Assembly: GCA_030374805.1 (NCBI GenBank)
Contig: JARGSG010000013.1
Span: 186,001-250,000, forward strand
Reading direction: 5' to 3'
DNA: 64,000 nucleotides
Source of the DNA: Gracilaria gracilis
Taxonomy: Eukaryota > Rhodophyta > Florideophyceae > Gracilariales > Gracilariaceae
Shown here in pieces: positions 51,342-63,640 of this stretch. The first letter of the stretch is position 1. Each line of letters begins with the position of its first letter. The notes beneath the pieces were generated by a model. The model searched no databases. It was not told the origin of the DNA and saw nothing but the letters and a program-made list of their open reading frames with translations. A program made the position numbers and the translations under genes.

Positions 51342-52195
51342 TGTCAAATCCTCCTCAAGCATCATTCCAACAATGCGTGCAAGCTATTCAAGAGTTGCAG
51401 CAGCAAGTTTTACAGTGACAAAGCCAATTAAATAAGGCTAATCATGCGTTTATTAGTTACATTAATAGCAACCAAACCAATCAAGCCCTAAAAGTTGGGA
51501 AACCTGAAAAGTTCTTTGGTAAAAATGCTCGTAGCTGGATAAAAAGCATTGAGAACATATTTATTAGTATGACCAAGGGACCTACAGAGGAACAAAAGAT
51601 AAAGTATGGCGTCAGCTATATGACTGGTGACGCTTTACAATGATGGGAGCTAGTCAAAATAGAAGGGAACAATCTTAAATCCTTTGAAGAATTTAAAAAC
51701 CAGTTACTACAGTACTTCAAACCTGTAAACAGAGAGTTAACTGCCAGAAGAAGACTGTGAGATCTAAAACAACTCGGTAAATTTAGTACTGTGGGATCTT
51801 ATAACCAAGAATTTACAAGACCGTTATTACAAATTTCTACTATAACTCAAGCGGAACCATTGTTTCACTATAGTCAGAGACTTAAAACGAGAACCTGAGT
51901 AGAGGTGGAAAGAGCTGAACCATCTAATGTACAAGACGGAATGAAAATTGCGGATAAGCTGGACAATATATTCCGAAGCGATGCTTGGGGTTTTCATCGC
52001 TCAGGAAGTAGCAATAAAAGTAGTAATCATGGGCCCACTCTTATGCAAATTGGAGCTATAAATATAAGAAGAGCACCTTATGTGATTCCCGACTAGAAAA
52101 AACGTTGTTGGGATGATAAACTATGCTTTATATGCAAGAAGAGAGGTTGTTTTGCCACGAAACATTACAATAATCGGTTCAATAGGGCTTGAAAT
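51342..52195 (+). pseudogene. element B gag region
   Basis: It begins MSNPPQASFQQCVQAIQELQ and continues with capsid-like retrotransposon gag sequence (GKPEKFFGKNARSWIKSIE, FEEFKNQLLQYFKP, SYNQEFTRPLLQIS), ending in a zinc-knuckle-like CFICKKRG region. It is a different gag lineage from A and C. Broken. Confidence 0.65.
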
Positions 52196-52379
52196 CCAAA
52201 AAACTAAATATGGCGCTAGCTAATAATCCGTTAGCGCATCGATGTAATATAGAAAGAGAATGCAAAGCTAATAAAAAAGAAACAAAAAGTATAAAATACA
52301 AAAACCATAAAGAAAGCATTAAAATATGTACTTTCCTCCCGTTTCGGAAGAACACATCTTAAAGATCACCTGTGTTGGT

Positions 52380-54050
52380 GTTTAACGGAAAAATAGAGAC
52401 TCAAGTACCACACACATGCAATTTCCTAGTAGATAGTGGTTGTGGAGGGCTTGTTATCTCTAAATAGTTTGCAGAAAAATTGAATCTGAGAATAAATAAG
52501 TCTGAGCTACCAGCTGAATTGTGAGATGGAACTCTTTTCCCAATGGGCATCAGTTCGAATGAACTTTCTCTAAGAATTGGCCAGCTATGTTTCGATATTA
52601 AACCATACATAGTGGATATGATTTCTTTTGACGGAATCCTAGGCAAGTCATGGTTATCAGATATAAATCCACTTATTGATTGGAAATTGAACAAAATGCT
52701 CGTCAAGGTTGGAGAAAAATTCTCTACTCTGGAGGCAGAAACTGGTAGGTATGGCTCATCATCCTGGCCTACGTTTCTACTTACCAGTAAGCAATTCGTA
52801 AGACTTGTGAGAAAGAAAATGAAGATGGTATACCATATTATTATCAAACCATATAGGGACAAAGTTGATCCCAAAAGTACAAAACAAAGTGAAGAAGTGG
52901 ATATCCAATTACAAAAGTTATTGTATGAGTATCAAGACCTTTTTCCTAATCAGTTACCAAGACGATTACCACTAGATCGAGAAGTAGAAATGAGGATCGA
53001 TCTGAAAGAAGGATCAAGTCCTAAGATGGGACTAATCTATAAATTATCTAAAGTAGAGCTAAGTGAAATGAAAATACAGATAAACGAACTCGTAGCTCAC
53101 GGCTTCTTCAGGCCTAGTACAAGTCCTTGGGGAAGCCCAGTATTATTTACCAAGGAAAAAGAAGGAAGTCTTCGTATGTGCGTTGACTACCGCGCACTGA
53201 ATAAACAAACAATTAAGAATCAAGTACCCCTACCCAGAATTGATGAAGTATGGGACCAAGTAGGTGGTGCAAAGTACTTCTCTGCACTCGATTTACGATC
53301 GGGATATAATCAAATAAAGGTGAGAGAAGGTGACCAAGAAAAAACTGCTTTTCGTACAAGATACGGACAATTTGAGTATCTAGTGACACCCTTCGGACTC
53401 ACTGGAGCCCCAGGATGTTTCCAAACCTATACGAACATCGTATTCAGAGAATATTTGGATGAATACGTACTTCTTTACTTAGAGGATATACTCGTTTATA
53501 GTAAAACGAAAGAAGAGCATCTAAAACACCTACGAACAGTTTTTGAAATATTAAAGAAGAATGAACTTTATGGGCAGTTATCAAGTGTGAATTTGTGAAA
53601 AGTGCCATTGAATACTTGGGACACATTACAACTTCTGGAGGAATTAAAGTTAGTCCAAAGAAGACTGAAGCTATCAGTAACTGGGAAATACCTTCCAATA
53701 TAACAGAAGTTCAACGCTTCCTTGGATTATGCAATTATTATAGAAGGTTTGTCAAAGACTTCTCAAAGATAGCTGCTCCACTGTGTGACCTCACAAAGAA
53801 GAGTATTCCATTCCAATGGAAAGGAGAACAGCAGAATGCTTTTGACGAGCTTAAAATTGCGTTAAGTAGCACACCAGTCTTAAGATGTGCTGATCCAATG
53901 AAACCATATGAATTAAGAGCGGATGCTTCTGAAACAGGAACAGGCGCTGTACTTACCCAAATAGATGAATCAGGAAGCAGACCAGTAGTTTATACCTCTA
54001 ATAAATTATCAAGGTCCGAACAAGGTTATTCGACACATGAAAGAGAATGA
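52380..54050 (+). pseudogene. element B protease and reverse transcriptase region
   Basis: A protease-like start (NFLVDSGCGGLVIS, FDGILGKSWL) is followed by Ty3-type reverse transcriptase (CVDYRALNKQTI, ALDLRSGYNQI, TPFGLTGAPGCFQ, catalytic-box region near 53.48 kb, LGLCNYYRRFVKDFSKIAAP) and the start of RNase H (ELRADASETGTGAVL). Chromovirus-like wording. Broken. Confidence 0.8.
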
Positions 54051-54190
54051 TTAGCAATTGTTCATGCTCTTGAAACTTGGAGATCCTATCTACATAGATC
54101 TCAGTTTATCATCTTAACTGATCATCACCCTCTTTAGTATTTGGAATCGAAAAAAACATTTCTAGAAAACAAGCAAGATGGGTAGAGTTT

Positions 54191-55242
54191 ATGGAAGAGT
54201 TTGATTATGAAATCCAATATCTAAAAGGAAAAGACAATAAAGTTGCGGACGCTTTGTCTCGCAAACACAAAGAAAAGGAAAAGGTTTCTTCTAATATCAT
54301 CAGAAAACTTTTAAACATAACCACAATTAAGATAAAAGATGAAATTCTAAAGAAACTAACCGAAGGATATGAACAAGGCGAATATTTTAAAGAGGTTATC
54401 AATGAAGTGAAAGAACCATTTCACTGGAGAAACAAAAGACTATACTTCGAACAACGTTTGTGTATCCCTGATGGAGAAATCAAGAAAGAAATCATTAAGG
54501 ATAATCACAAATCGTTGCTAGGACCTTACAAGGGCAGACAACGTACGATAACTTTCATGAAAAGAGATTTCTTTTGGCCTGTAATGAATATGGAAATCAA
54601 AGAGTTCGTAAGAAGTTGCCCTAAATGTCAAGCATCTAGGAGTATCAATCAGAAGATGACTGGAATTCTTCGTCCATTTCCTCCTCCAAATAAAAAGTGG
54701 GAAGTGATATCAATGGACTTCATCTTTGATTTGCCCAAAACAAAGGATGGAATGTGTTCGATTCTTGTGGTCGTAGATAAACTATCCAAGAGAACCCATT
54801 TCACTGCCATGAAAAGCAATTTCAATGCTGAAGACACTGCAGATGTGTTCTATAAAGAAATCTACAAACATCATGGATTGTCCCGCAAAATAATATCCGA
54901 CAGAGATCCAAGATTCACTGGGAATTTCTGGAAGGAACTAATGAGTATCTTGAAGGTAAAACTCAACCTTCCCACTGCGTTTCATCCTCAAACCGATGGA
55001 CAAACGGAACGTGCTTTTCGGACATTGGAAGAAATGTTACGATGTTTCATAAGTTATACACAGAGAGATTGGGATATTTATCTCCCTGGTCTAGAGTTTG
55101 CATATATCAATTATGTTAATGAAGCCACAAAGGAAATACCCTTTTTCCTAGAATATAGCCATCATCCATTTACTATTTCTGATTTTCTTCACCATGATGA
55201 AATCGAAATAAGTAATGATGCAATATCCAAATTCATTCACCA
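54191..55242 (+). pseudogene. element B RNase H end and integrase, left of insertion C2
   Basis: RNase H ends with KGKDNKVADALSRKH. Integrase has the zinc region (CPKCQASRSINQK) and the DDE core (VISMDFIFDLP, IISDRDPRFTGNFW, FHPQTDGQTERAFRTLEEML). Insertion C2 interrupts it after FIHH. Confidence 0.8.
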
Positions 55243-56014
55243 TGTAGTGCTATACCCCAATGGGGAAAGAACCACGAAGACGTTCGGGATCTTCTTCAGG
55301 CGAGGCAGCACAGTAGCAAAGCCCTTCCAGGGATGACACGACGGGGTCGGTTTGTAAGGCCGAGGCCACCCTTCACGCCAGGCGTAGGAAGGTAAACCAG
55401 GAGCTGGAATCCGTGTAAACGGTGCGTGCGTATCCTCAGATGAGGCGGTGTTCCACAGGGGTGGCAAGTGTAGACAGGTGTCAGCACGAGCCGCGGGTCG
55501 AGGAGAACAACCCGAAAAAGGAGAAAAGAGAAAGGGGAAGTCACGAGAGTGACGGAGAGAGACGGTAAAGCCGGGTAAATCCTTATACAAAGCGAACGCG
55601 ACAAATAGCAGTGTAATACTCCCACAATTGGGTTCGTTTGGTTGACGCAGGGCGGATAGACGGTCCGTATGCTACGGGATATTCCTCCGAAGAGGAGTTC
55701 AATACCGCCGAAGGCGAAGAGTCTAGAGCCAACCCTGGTTGTGGAGATCTACTTAGTGGCAAGGCCCAGTTGCCCCGACACTATATAGTGTGTAGCTAAC
55801 CTCCCGTACTGTACGGCAAATACTATAATAACCTAGAATACTCCCATAAAGGGTGCAGAATTACCAGCAATGCTGTGCCAACCTCCTGGACTCTGCCGTG
55901 TTCCACGTGTCCCATCCACCAACGTGGCAATCGTATGTAGTCATAATTACCCCAGCCGACATGTCGGAAAATAACTAAGTGGCGGGAATCCCTCAAGGAG
56001 GGTACTGCACTTCA
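55243..56014 (-). repeat. C2 3' LTR
   Basis: 772 bp, direct repeat of 62304-63075. On the plus strand it runs TGTAGTGCTATACCCC to GCACTTCA. A purine tract (AAGGAGGGGGATA on the minus strand) lies at its inner edge. Reverse-complement match to the solo LTR at 25845-26653. Confidence 0.95.
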
Positions 56015-56061
56015 TATCCCCCTCCTTAGCCGAAGGCGCGACGCTTTTCGCGAGCGACGCG

Positions 56062-56896
56062 ATGGCGGACCAAGATTATAAAGAAGCGCCATCCTCCGGC
56101 TCGCCGGCAATTCCCTCCGATACAGAGCATACCACACCTTCCTACGCAGCGCATACTCCTTCACAAGGCAAATCCTTCCGACAACTAGTTCCACGAGCCT
56201 CACCAACGCACTCAACTCCCCCGGCCACGCCGGTTATCGATTTAACGATTACCGAAATTTCCGGTCAGCAACCGAACCACCCTCCGCAGGGATACTTCAG
56301 CGGCTTCCGGTCCGCTCTCCTGCCACAGGGCAACACCAACCAACAACTTCCGCAAGTCGGCGACCAACCTGCGCAAGCAGGGGCGCTTCCGACGACGTAG
56401 CCCACGGCTCAGCCCTCTAACCAACCCGTTACGGGGACAGGCCTGCAAGCGGCTCACCCGATGGCGGGAGTCAAACCAGCCGGCATGCCGGGGCACCTCT
56501 GGTCGCATTACGATACCCTGGTGAGGCTGAATCCGAACAATCGGTCACACGCCCTCAGGTGGAGCCAAGCGCCCTGGTACCATCCATTGGCAGTCCTCAA
56601 TGACGAATTGGTAATGGCGTACGCTGATGCGACCAACACCCTTCCGGAGGGACCTACCCGTCGACGTCACGCGGTCGTGGGATTGGAGGAACCGCATAGC
56701 GATTCCTACTGATCACATCCGTCGTGACGGCAGACAATCGGTAGCGAGCGCACACACGGCGCTTGTCATGTTAGGTTACCAACGGCTTCGCCGGGCTCCA
56801 TTCGAGTTTCCCATCCCCGCGGGGTACGACTTTGATGTCGCGTTTTACCGCACACGCGGGAAGATGACGTACTGCGACCGCCTCGCGGCGTTGTGA
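56062..56896 (+). pseudogene. antisense extra ORF remnant of C2
   Basis: This is the same antisense location as the C1 ORF at 39988. Shared wording includes QGYFSGFRSALLPQ, YDTLVRLNP, PWYHPLAVLNDELVMAYAD, SWDWRNRIAIP, VASAHTALVMLGY and EFPIPAGYDFDVAFYRTRG. Protein-level similarity with many conservative changes between two diverged elements supports real coding on this strand. Broken in this copy. Confidence 0.6.
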
Positions 56897-59860
56897 GAAG
56901 TGGTCCGAGAATGTCGATCGCGACAAACTCGAGCGGTGCCATGGCAGGGAAAAGCTTCAGTGCCTTGCTGTTCTTCCGAAGTTTAACTCGGTTCTTTGCA
57001 CACTCCGTACAGAAGCGTACCGTGGCGTAGCAATCCACCGCCATGGCGGGGCATTAAAAGTCCCTTCCCATGGTGAAACAAAGCTTCCGGCCACCGGCGT
57101 GACCACCGATCTTCGGGTATTGCGTTAAATGCAACACCCGCGACTGCGGAGAATGCGGAACCACGACTTGTGAGTTTGCCTCAACTGCCCTCACGAGGTA
57201 TCCACGGTCGTTCACCTCGAAAGGGAGTACTTCACCACCGTTAAGACGGGCGCGTATCCCTACGCAAAAAAGGGCCCCGAACTGCTCTCTTACCAGTTCT
57301 TTTGGAGTAATGGGAACAAAACTCCCCGGTGGGAATTTCTCAGTGGCAACCTCGCCAGAGGCGATGAGTTCGTCAAAGTCAGCATCCATATCCAGATTTT
57401 CTGGCCAATCCGGGTTTTCCGGTTCCTGTCCGTCCGCGACGAAGCACGGGATCTCGTCATCTTCGGTTGCGAAGGCTCCCCCACTCGTGGGTAGACGCGA
57501 AAGCGCATCAGTCTGAGTGTTCAACGCTCCTTTCCTATACATGACTGTGAAGTCGTATTCCGCTAAGCAGAGTCTCCACCGCATGAGGTGGCCAGATGGA
57601 TCGGAGATATTCATCAACCACCTCAACGAGAAATGGTCCGTCTACACGGTAAAGTGAACACCCATAAGATAGGGGCGGAAAGTAGAAAGCGCCCACACAA
57701 CGGCGAGACACTCTTTCTCTGATACAGAGTAGTTCCGTTCGTGAACGTTCAGCGAACGCGACCAATATCCAATTGGCTTCCGTTCCCCTTCTGGGGTGGT
57801 TTGGAAAAGAGCACAACCGACTTTGTAGTCACTCGAGTCCGTGTCCACGGAGTACGGCAATCTTAATTTGGGTAACGATAGGATCGGTGCTGACGTGACA
57901 GCCTCCTTTAAGGAGGTGAACGCATCCGCTTGCGCGGGCGTTAAGGGTTCCAGTTTCGGTAGCTGTCCCTCACGCAGTAGCGCCTTAATCGGCGCCGTGC
58001 TATCCGAAAAATTCGAAATGAACCGTCGATAGACGTTGACTAGCCCCAGAAAGGACCAAAGTTCCGTCTGAGTACGGGGTTGCTTTGCCTCAACGATGGA
58101 TTTGACGCGAGCTTCCTCGATCGACAGCCGTCCGGGACGGATCACGTGTCTCAGATACTTGATCGTATCTGTGAAGAACGCATACTTCCTCAGCTTGAGG
58201 GTAATACCAGCATCCCGTTAAACGGTTAGAACCTCCCTGACATGGGTGAAGTGGTCGTCAAGGTTATCTCAGAAGACAATGATGTCATCCAGATATACCA
58301 AGCACGACCGCCACTTGAACCTGTTGAGCAGGATATCGACCGCTCGCTGAAAAGTAGCGGGGGCGTTGGTTAAGCCAAACGGCATCCGCTTGAAGCGGTG
58401 GGACCCAGAATGTCAGACGAACGCAGTCTTGTCGCCGTCCTCTTCCCTTACAGGGACCTACCAATATTCCTAATTGCCATCCAACGCCGTGAACACGGTA
58501 GCATTGCGAAGCGAGTCAATGCACTCGTCTATACGCGGTATGGGGTAGCTACCCCGTACAGTTACGGCGGTGGGCCGCGGTAGTCGATACAAAGTCGCCA
58601 CGTGCCGTCAGTTTTCAATGCCAGTACAACTGGAGAAGCTCAGGGTGACTGAGCGGGTACAATCACCTCGGCGCGGAGGATCTTGTCCACTTGGAACTGC
58701 TCCTCTTCCCGAGCTTTCGGTCCTGCCCTGTACGGGGGTTGCGCCACCGGACGCGCGTTCGGCAACAAGTCGATACGGTGTTCCGTCGCAGAAATCTCTC
58801 CAAGAGAGCCATCCCACATCGTGGTAAATTCCCGTACCATATTATGGAGTTCTTCGCGGTGCAATACAGGTCCATGACCGAGGTCCAGCTATTCCAGAGC
58901 CTTCAACAGGTCAATCCGGTTGTAGCCTGTAAGTCCACGCTGTCCTGTGTCGGAAACGGGTTGCAAATACGAATCATTCGGCGACTTCTCCGTTGAAACG
59001 GCGGTGTCCTCCCCCTCCTTAGACGAAGCTTCAGGGCTCTCTGAACTGTGTCCTTCCTTGGAGGTAGCCAATCCGAGAACATCGGCAGCAGTCATCCCCG
59101 TCGGGAGCATCGCGAGCAGGGGCGGGGTAACTGATCCAATCACTTGGTTCTTTATCAGATACTGGGGTTTGGTGTCAAGGTTGGCAACCAAGATTCCAAA
59201 CGGAGTACCCGAGTGCACCTGCACAATTCCCTTTGCAACGGGGAGTTGACACTTCTCGTACAACGAGGAAAGAGGCTGTATGACCCGAATGCAGTGTTGA
59301 CGGGAAGTGACCTTCACCATAACCTGGGATTCCGGCGGTATAGAAACCGACGCGGCAACGCGGAGCTTCGTGAACTCCCGCGTGGCGGGCGATGGTTCCT
59401 GCGCAGCAGGCAGTGGAATTTGCTTCTGTGAAGCGCGCTTAAGCGGGCGACGGACAATCGGTATTGATGATCCGTCGTCGAGTTCCACGTTCCTGAGGCG
59501 GGGCCGGATTGCTTCGACTAACCTGTCGCAATAATCGCATCCCAGTATAATGGGCGCAGCCAACGAACGGCCAACGACAAAGTCGAGCTTCAACATAGAG
59601 GTGCCCAACCGGACGACCAAGTCGACGGTTCTCACCGTTGATAACCGGTTGTTATTCGCGTCAGCGACGTTCGGGACCGCTTTGGAGCGGATACGAGACC
59701 GCACCAGCGGGGCAATACGGACTCCACGACGAATTTGGGGCCAGCACCTGTGTCCAGGACAATCAGAAATCTTACCAGAAACTGGGGGTTGAGGCCAAGA
59801 TCAGCGTAAACTTTATAGTTTCGCTTGCCATGATCATGATGCTATCCGGGATCCGGTTAT
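56897..59860 (-). pseudogene. C2 pol region
   Basis: It contains protease (SLAAPIILGCDYCDRLV), reverse transcriptase and RNase H (SLPKLRLPYSVDTDSSDYKV, VSEKECLAVVWALSTFRPYL, RWRLCLAEYDFTVMYRKGA) and parts of integrase (LHLTQYPKIGGHAGGRKL, EFVAIDILGPLL). Closely parallel to C1 pol. Broken. Confidence 0.8.
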
Positions 59861-60025
59861 TCTTCACCCGTATCCACGGTCGACGCAGAACACCCAAGTG
59901 TTCTAAATCCCCGTCAGCGGTGTCACTCCTTGACAGGATCTTCACTGGGAAGCGAGGCAACGACGCCTCGGGCGTCCTCGACCTTGACTCTGAGGACGCC
60001 TCTCCTTGAGGGGAGACTCCCTTCA

Positions 60026-62011
60026 TTAGTTTCCCTGGTCTCCCGCCGGCGGCGGCGTCTCAGGGTCCTCGGCCACGAGGGCTTGGCCACCTCGATGAGG
60101 GTTCACCACGCGAGTGGCATTTGCATCAGCGACCTGCAAAGCAGGGACAACCGGTCTTGCCGGGAGTGGCCACGATTGCGGGATGACGTGCGAGAAGTCC
60201 GTCTTGGCGCGCAGATAAGATGCGACCGGGACGACTCGCCTCTCCTCGAGAGTGAGTGCCTCGTAGTTGACCACTACTTTTGGCAATTCCCTCATCGAGA
60301 GGAGACGCTGAGGCGAAGTGTGCCCATGTGTATAACACAAGTGGCACATTAGCCTCGACGCCCTCGCTTGCGGGTTACCATTCCGAGCATCGGCGAATCG
60401 AACCGCAGGGCGGGTGTCTCTCCATCCAGGTCGCTGAAAACGGGTACCTCCATTCGAATAGGGAATAGGAGGTGCCATCATACGACGGTTGTCGGCGTAC
60501 AGCTCTGGGTCGGCCAGCGCCGTATCGTACGATGCATCCGTCGTGGACGGGAGTTCCGTGGTCGGCAAGGAAGCGACTTTGCCATGCGTAAGCTGGAAGT
60601 TGTCATATTTCTGTTGAGGGTGTTCGTCCGCGATTAGCGAGAGCGATGGGGAACGGCCCTCCATTACCAACGCTTTAGCGGGCCTCGACCGCGACTGAGT
60701 ACCACGGGCACGTAGTGCATCATCCTCCGCGCGAGTGGCTTGGAATAACTCGAAGTAAGTAATCCTTGGTTTGTCCTCCCGACGTCGGGCGACGAGTGAC
60801 TTGATGGCTGGGCCCAGATCATCACTGAATATCGCATAACGTTCCCCAGTGGAGTAGACATTGCCACAGCGGTGGAAAGCCTTGTTGAGGCGCACCGAAT
60901 AATCGGTTTTGACCTCTCCGGGGAGCTGTCTGGTATCCCTCAAAGCAAGGATCGCTGACTGAATGGCATCATTTGTCGCTTACGACCTCAAGAGGTACTG
61001 TACGGCCTCCGGGCAGCACGTGACCGCTCCTTCGGGGGCTCTCGAGGAACCTCTTACAGAGTGAAATTGGTCTTCGGCCCCTCCCCGTAAAAAGTACGGC
61101 AGTGGCACGTAGGCCTGTCCTTTGTTCATACCACGTATATCGGCCTCCACCACGAAGCGGGCGAGGAAATCCAAGACCATAATAGGATCCTCTCCAGAAA
61201 AGTTCTGGTTCCTCAGTGAAAGCTGCATCCGCATGATGCAATCTTTCACTCGGCCCGTTCCACGGGGTGTGCGACCCCGCGATGAATCCTCCAGCCGATA
61301 GTATCGGTACGAAAGTAACTTTCGGAACATCCTATTCGTAGGCTTCAGTTCCCGGAGTCCGGAGTGTCTACTGCCCTTGGTGCGGGAGCGAATCACCCCC
61401 TGGGTGGCAGACGACAGCTTAGAGCGAGAAGAGCGCTCACGGCGACCATCCTCCAACTCAGAGTCCGAAGAAGTAGACCCATCTGAGTGACTCGGGTTAG
61501 AATCCGACGAGGTCGGTGTATCCGAATGATCGTTGTAGCGTTTGGATTTTTGCCTCCGGCGGCCTTTGCCTGTTCCAGCGCGCTGGTCGCGCTGGGACAC
61601 GGCAGCAACCGGATCACCCGGGAGGCTATTGTCCATTATTATGGTTTGCTCCAACGTCTCCAGACGGGCTCGGACGCGATTGAAGCGCTCCTCAATCTCT
61701 TCAACGAAGGCGGCGGGCGAACCCAAACACTCCAACATTTTGTTGAAATCAGACCTCAATACGCGCGGATCTTCAGCAACATCCCTCGCGGGGGCACTCT
61801 CGACCACCTCACGTAGGGCTCGAAATTCTCCCACAAGGGCATTGTGGGCGGCACGCAGAGTGCTTACCTGGTCCTCCAGAGAATTTCCCTGGGGGGTGTT
61901 GGCAGCCTCACGGCGAGGTAAGAAACCGGCAACAGCGGGACCTGGCTGGGACGCCAAAGGCGGACCAGTAGTGACTGGAGCAGGCCCGGCAACAGGCTTA
62001 GAGCTGGCCAA
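60026..62011 (-). pseudogene. C2 gag region
   Basis: It parallels C1 gag: a coiled-coil head (VSTLRAAHNALVGEFRALRE, RLETLEQTIIM), a Ser/Asp-rich basic hinge, a capsid-like domain (NFSGEDPIMVLDFLARFVVE, GEVKTDYSVRLNKAFHRCGN) and a zinc-knuckle-like CHLCYTHGH stretch near 60.33 kb. Broken. Confidence 0.75.
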
Positions 62012-62289
62012 CGAGGGCAGAGGAAGGTCTCGGGATTACCGGTGTTGGCTCGAAGTCTGAGGGGAAACCTTCGTGGCGAGGGCAGAGCCCGCCCGAATCG
62101 GGATTTTAGAAACCATCCAATCATTGGGAACATCCCCATCATCACGGGAGTGGCTGCGGGTAACCGCCGGCTCCGCCTCAGATGGCTTCCGAGACATCGG
62201 TGAAATCGTTAAACGGGAGAACACGGAGTCTCCCAGACACAGTAAAAATCAGATTCAAAAGATAAAAAGCACACATACAAGCTTCTAGT

Positions 62290-62300
62290 TCGGGAGACCA
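62290..62300 (-). other. C2 primer-binding site
   Basis: The minus strand reads TGGTCTCCCGA three bases inside the 5' LTR. Confidence 0.65.
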
Positions 62301-62303
62301 GTT

Positions 62304-63075
62304 TGTAATGCAATGCCCCAATGGGTAAAGAACCACGAAGACGTTCGAGATCTTCCTCAGGCGAGGCAGCAAAGTAGCAAAGCCCTTCCAGGGATGACAC
62401 GACGGGGTCATTTTGTAAGGCCGAGGCCACCCTTCACGCCAGAAGTAAGAATGTAAACCAGGAGCTGAAATCCGTGTAAACGGTGCGTGCGTATCCTCAG
62501 ATGAGGCGGTGTTCCACAGGGGTGGCAAGTGTAGACAGGTGTCAGCACGAGCCGCGGGTCGAGGAGAACAACCCGAAAAGGAGGAAAAGAGAAAGGGGAA
62601 GTCACGAGAGTGACGGAGAGAGACAGCAAAGCCGGGTAAATCCTTATACGAGGCGAACGCGACAAATAGCAGTGTAATACTCCCACAATTGGGTTCGTTT
62701 GGTTGACGCAGGGCGGATAGACGGTCCGTATGCTACGGGATATTCCTCCGAAGAGGAGTTCAATACCGCCGAAGGCGAAGAGTCTAGAGCCAACCCTGGT
62801 TGTGGAGATCTACTTAGTGGCAAGGCCCAGTTGCCCCGACACTATATAGTGTGTAGCTAACCTCCCGTACTGTACGGCAAATACTATAATAACCTAGAAT
62901 ACTCCCATAAAGGGTGCAGAATTACCAGCAATGCTGTGCCAACCTCCTGGACTCTGCCGTGTTCCACGTGTCCCATCCACCAACGTGGCAATCGTATGTA
63001 GTCATAATTAACCCAGTCGACATGTCGGAAAATAGCTAAGTCGCAGGACTCCCTCAAGGAGGGCGCTGCACTTCA
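62304..63075 (-). repeat. C2 5' LTR
   Basis: 772 bp, direct repeat of 55243-56014. Confidence 0.95.
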
Positions 63076-63640
63076 GACAACATTAAATATGCAACTGAAG
63101 TCACGAAGTCATCGATTGAAGCCATTAATTTGAAGATGGTGGACGATATCAATATGAAACGAAAGGAACAATTAATCAAAATTGGTGATAAAGTTATGCT
63201 TTCACCCAAAAACCTAAATCTGAAAGAAGGACGTGCGAAGAAACTATTCCCAAAATACAAAGGACCAAACACGATACGTAAGATCCTTGGCGAAGGTCGA
63301 TCATACGAATTAGAACTACCGAAGAAGCTCGAACGAATTCATCATACCTTACATGTATCATTTTTGAAACCGTTTGTGCAACGTACAAGTACGGAAACCA
63401 GCACAAAGATGTAACTTTCCTGAAAGTAGAAAAGCTCATCACTGTTCCCGATAATCACATTGAGAAGATTCTTGACCATCTCATTCGTTGCAGTCGTCTC
63501 CAATACCTCGTTCACTATAAAAACACAGACGACAGTGCGAAGCAGTGGGTCGATAGTCAGACTCTCATCATATCAGCTTCACCAACGTTAATCGAAGAAT
63601 ACACATCATGTCGAACAACAACGCCATCGTTCCCGCAAAC
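63076..63640 (+). pseudogene. element B integrase end and chromodomain, right of insertion C2
   Basis: Integrase resumes (IKIGDKVMLSPKNLNLKEG, KYKGPNTIRKILGEG, LHVSFLKPF). A chromodomain-like segment follows: IEKILDHLIRCSRLQYLVHY with TLIEEY at its end, near 63.45-63.6 kb. This is the classic chromovirus arrangement. Broken. Confidence 0.75.

Larger units (their letters stand above)
55243..63075 (-). mobile_element. element C2: Ty3/gypsy retrotransposon nested in element B, broken
   Basis: The element is 7.8 kb on the minus strand with 772-bp LTRs at both ends and a primer-binding site at 62290-62300. The gag region covers about 60.0-62.0 kb, pol about 56.9-59.9 kb, and a remnant of the antisense ORF lies next to the 3' LTR. 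It is the same family as C1 but with its own LTR type and a shorter body. The LTRs differ at roughly 25-30 of 772 positions by eye, an age similar to C1 or slightly greater. It is broken at many places (ten or more). No clean target duplication was seen (CACCA left, GACAA right). Confidence 0.9.

Noticed and set aside
55238-63080. Five-base target duplication for C2
   Set aside because: The flanks CACCA and GACAA differ at two of five bases, so I do not claim one, although the LTR ends are well defined.
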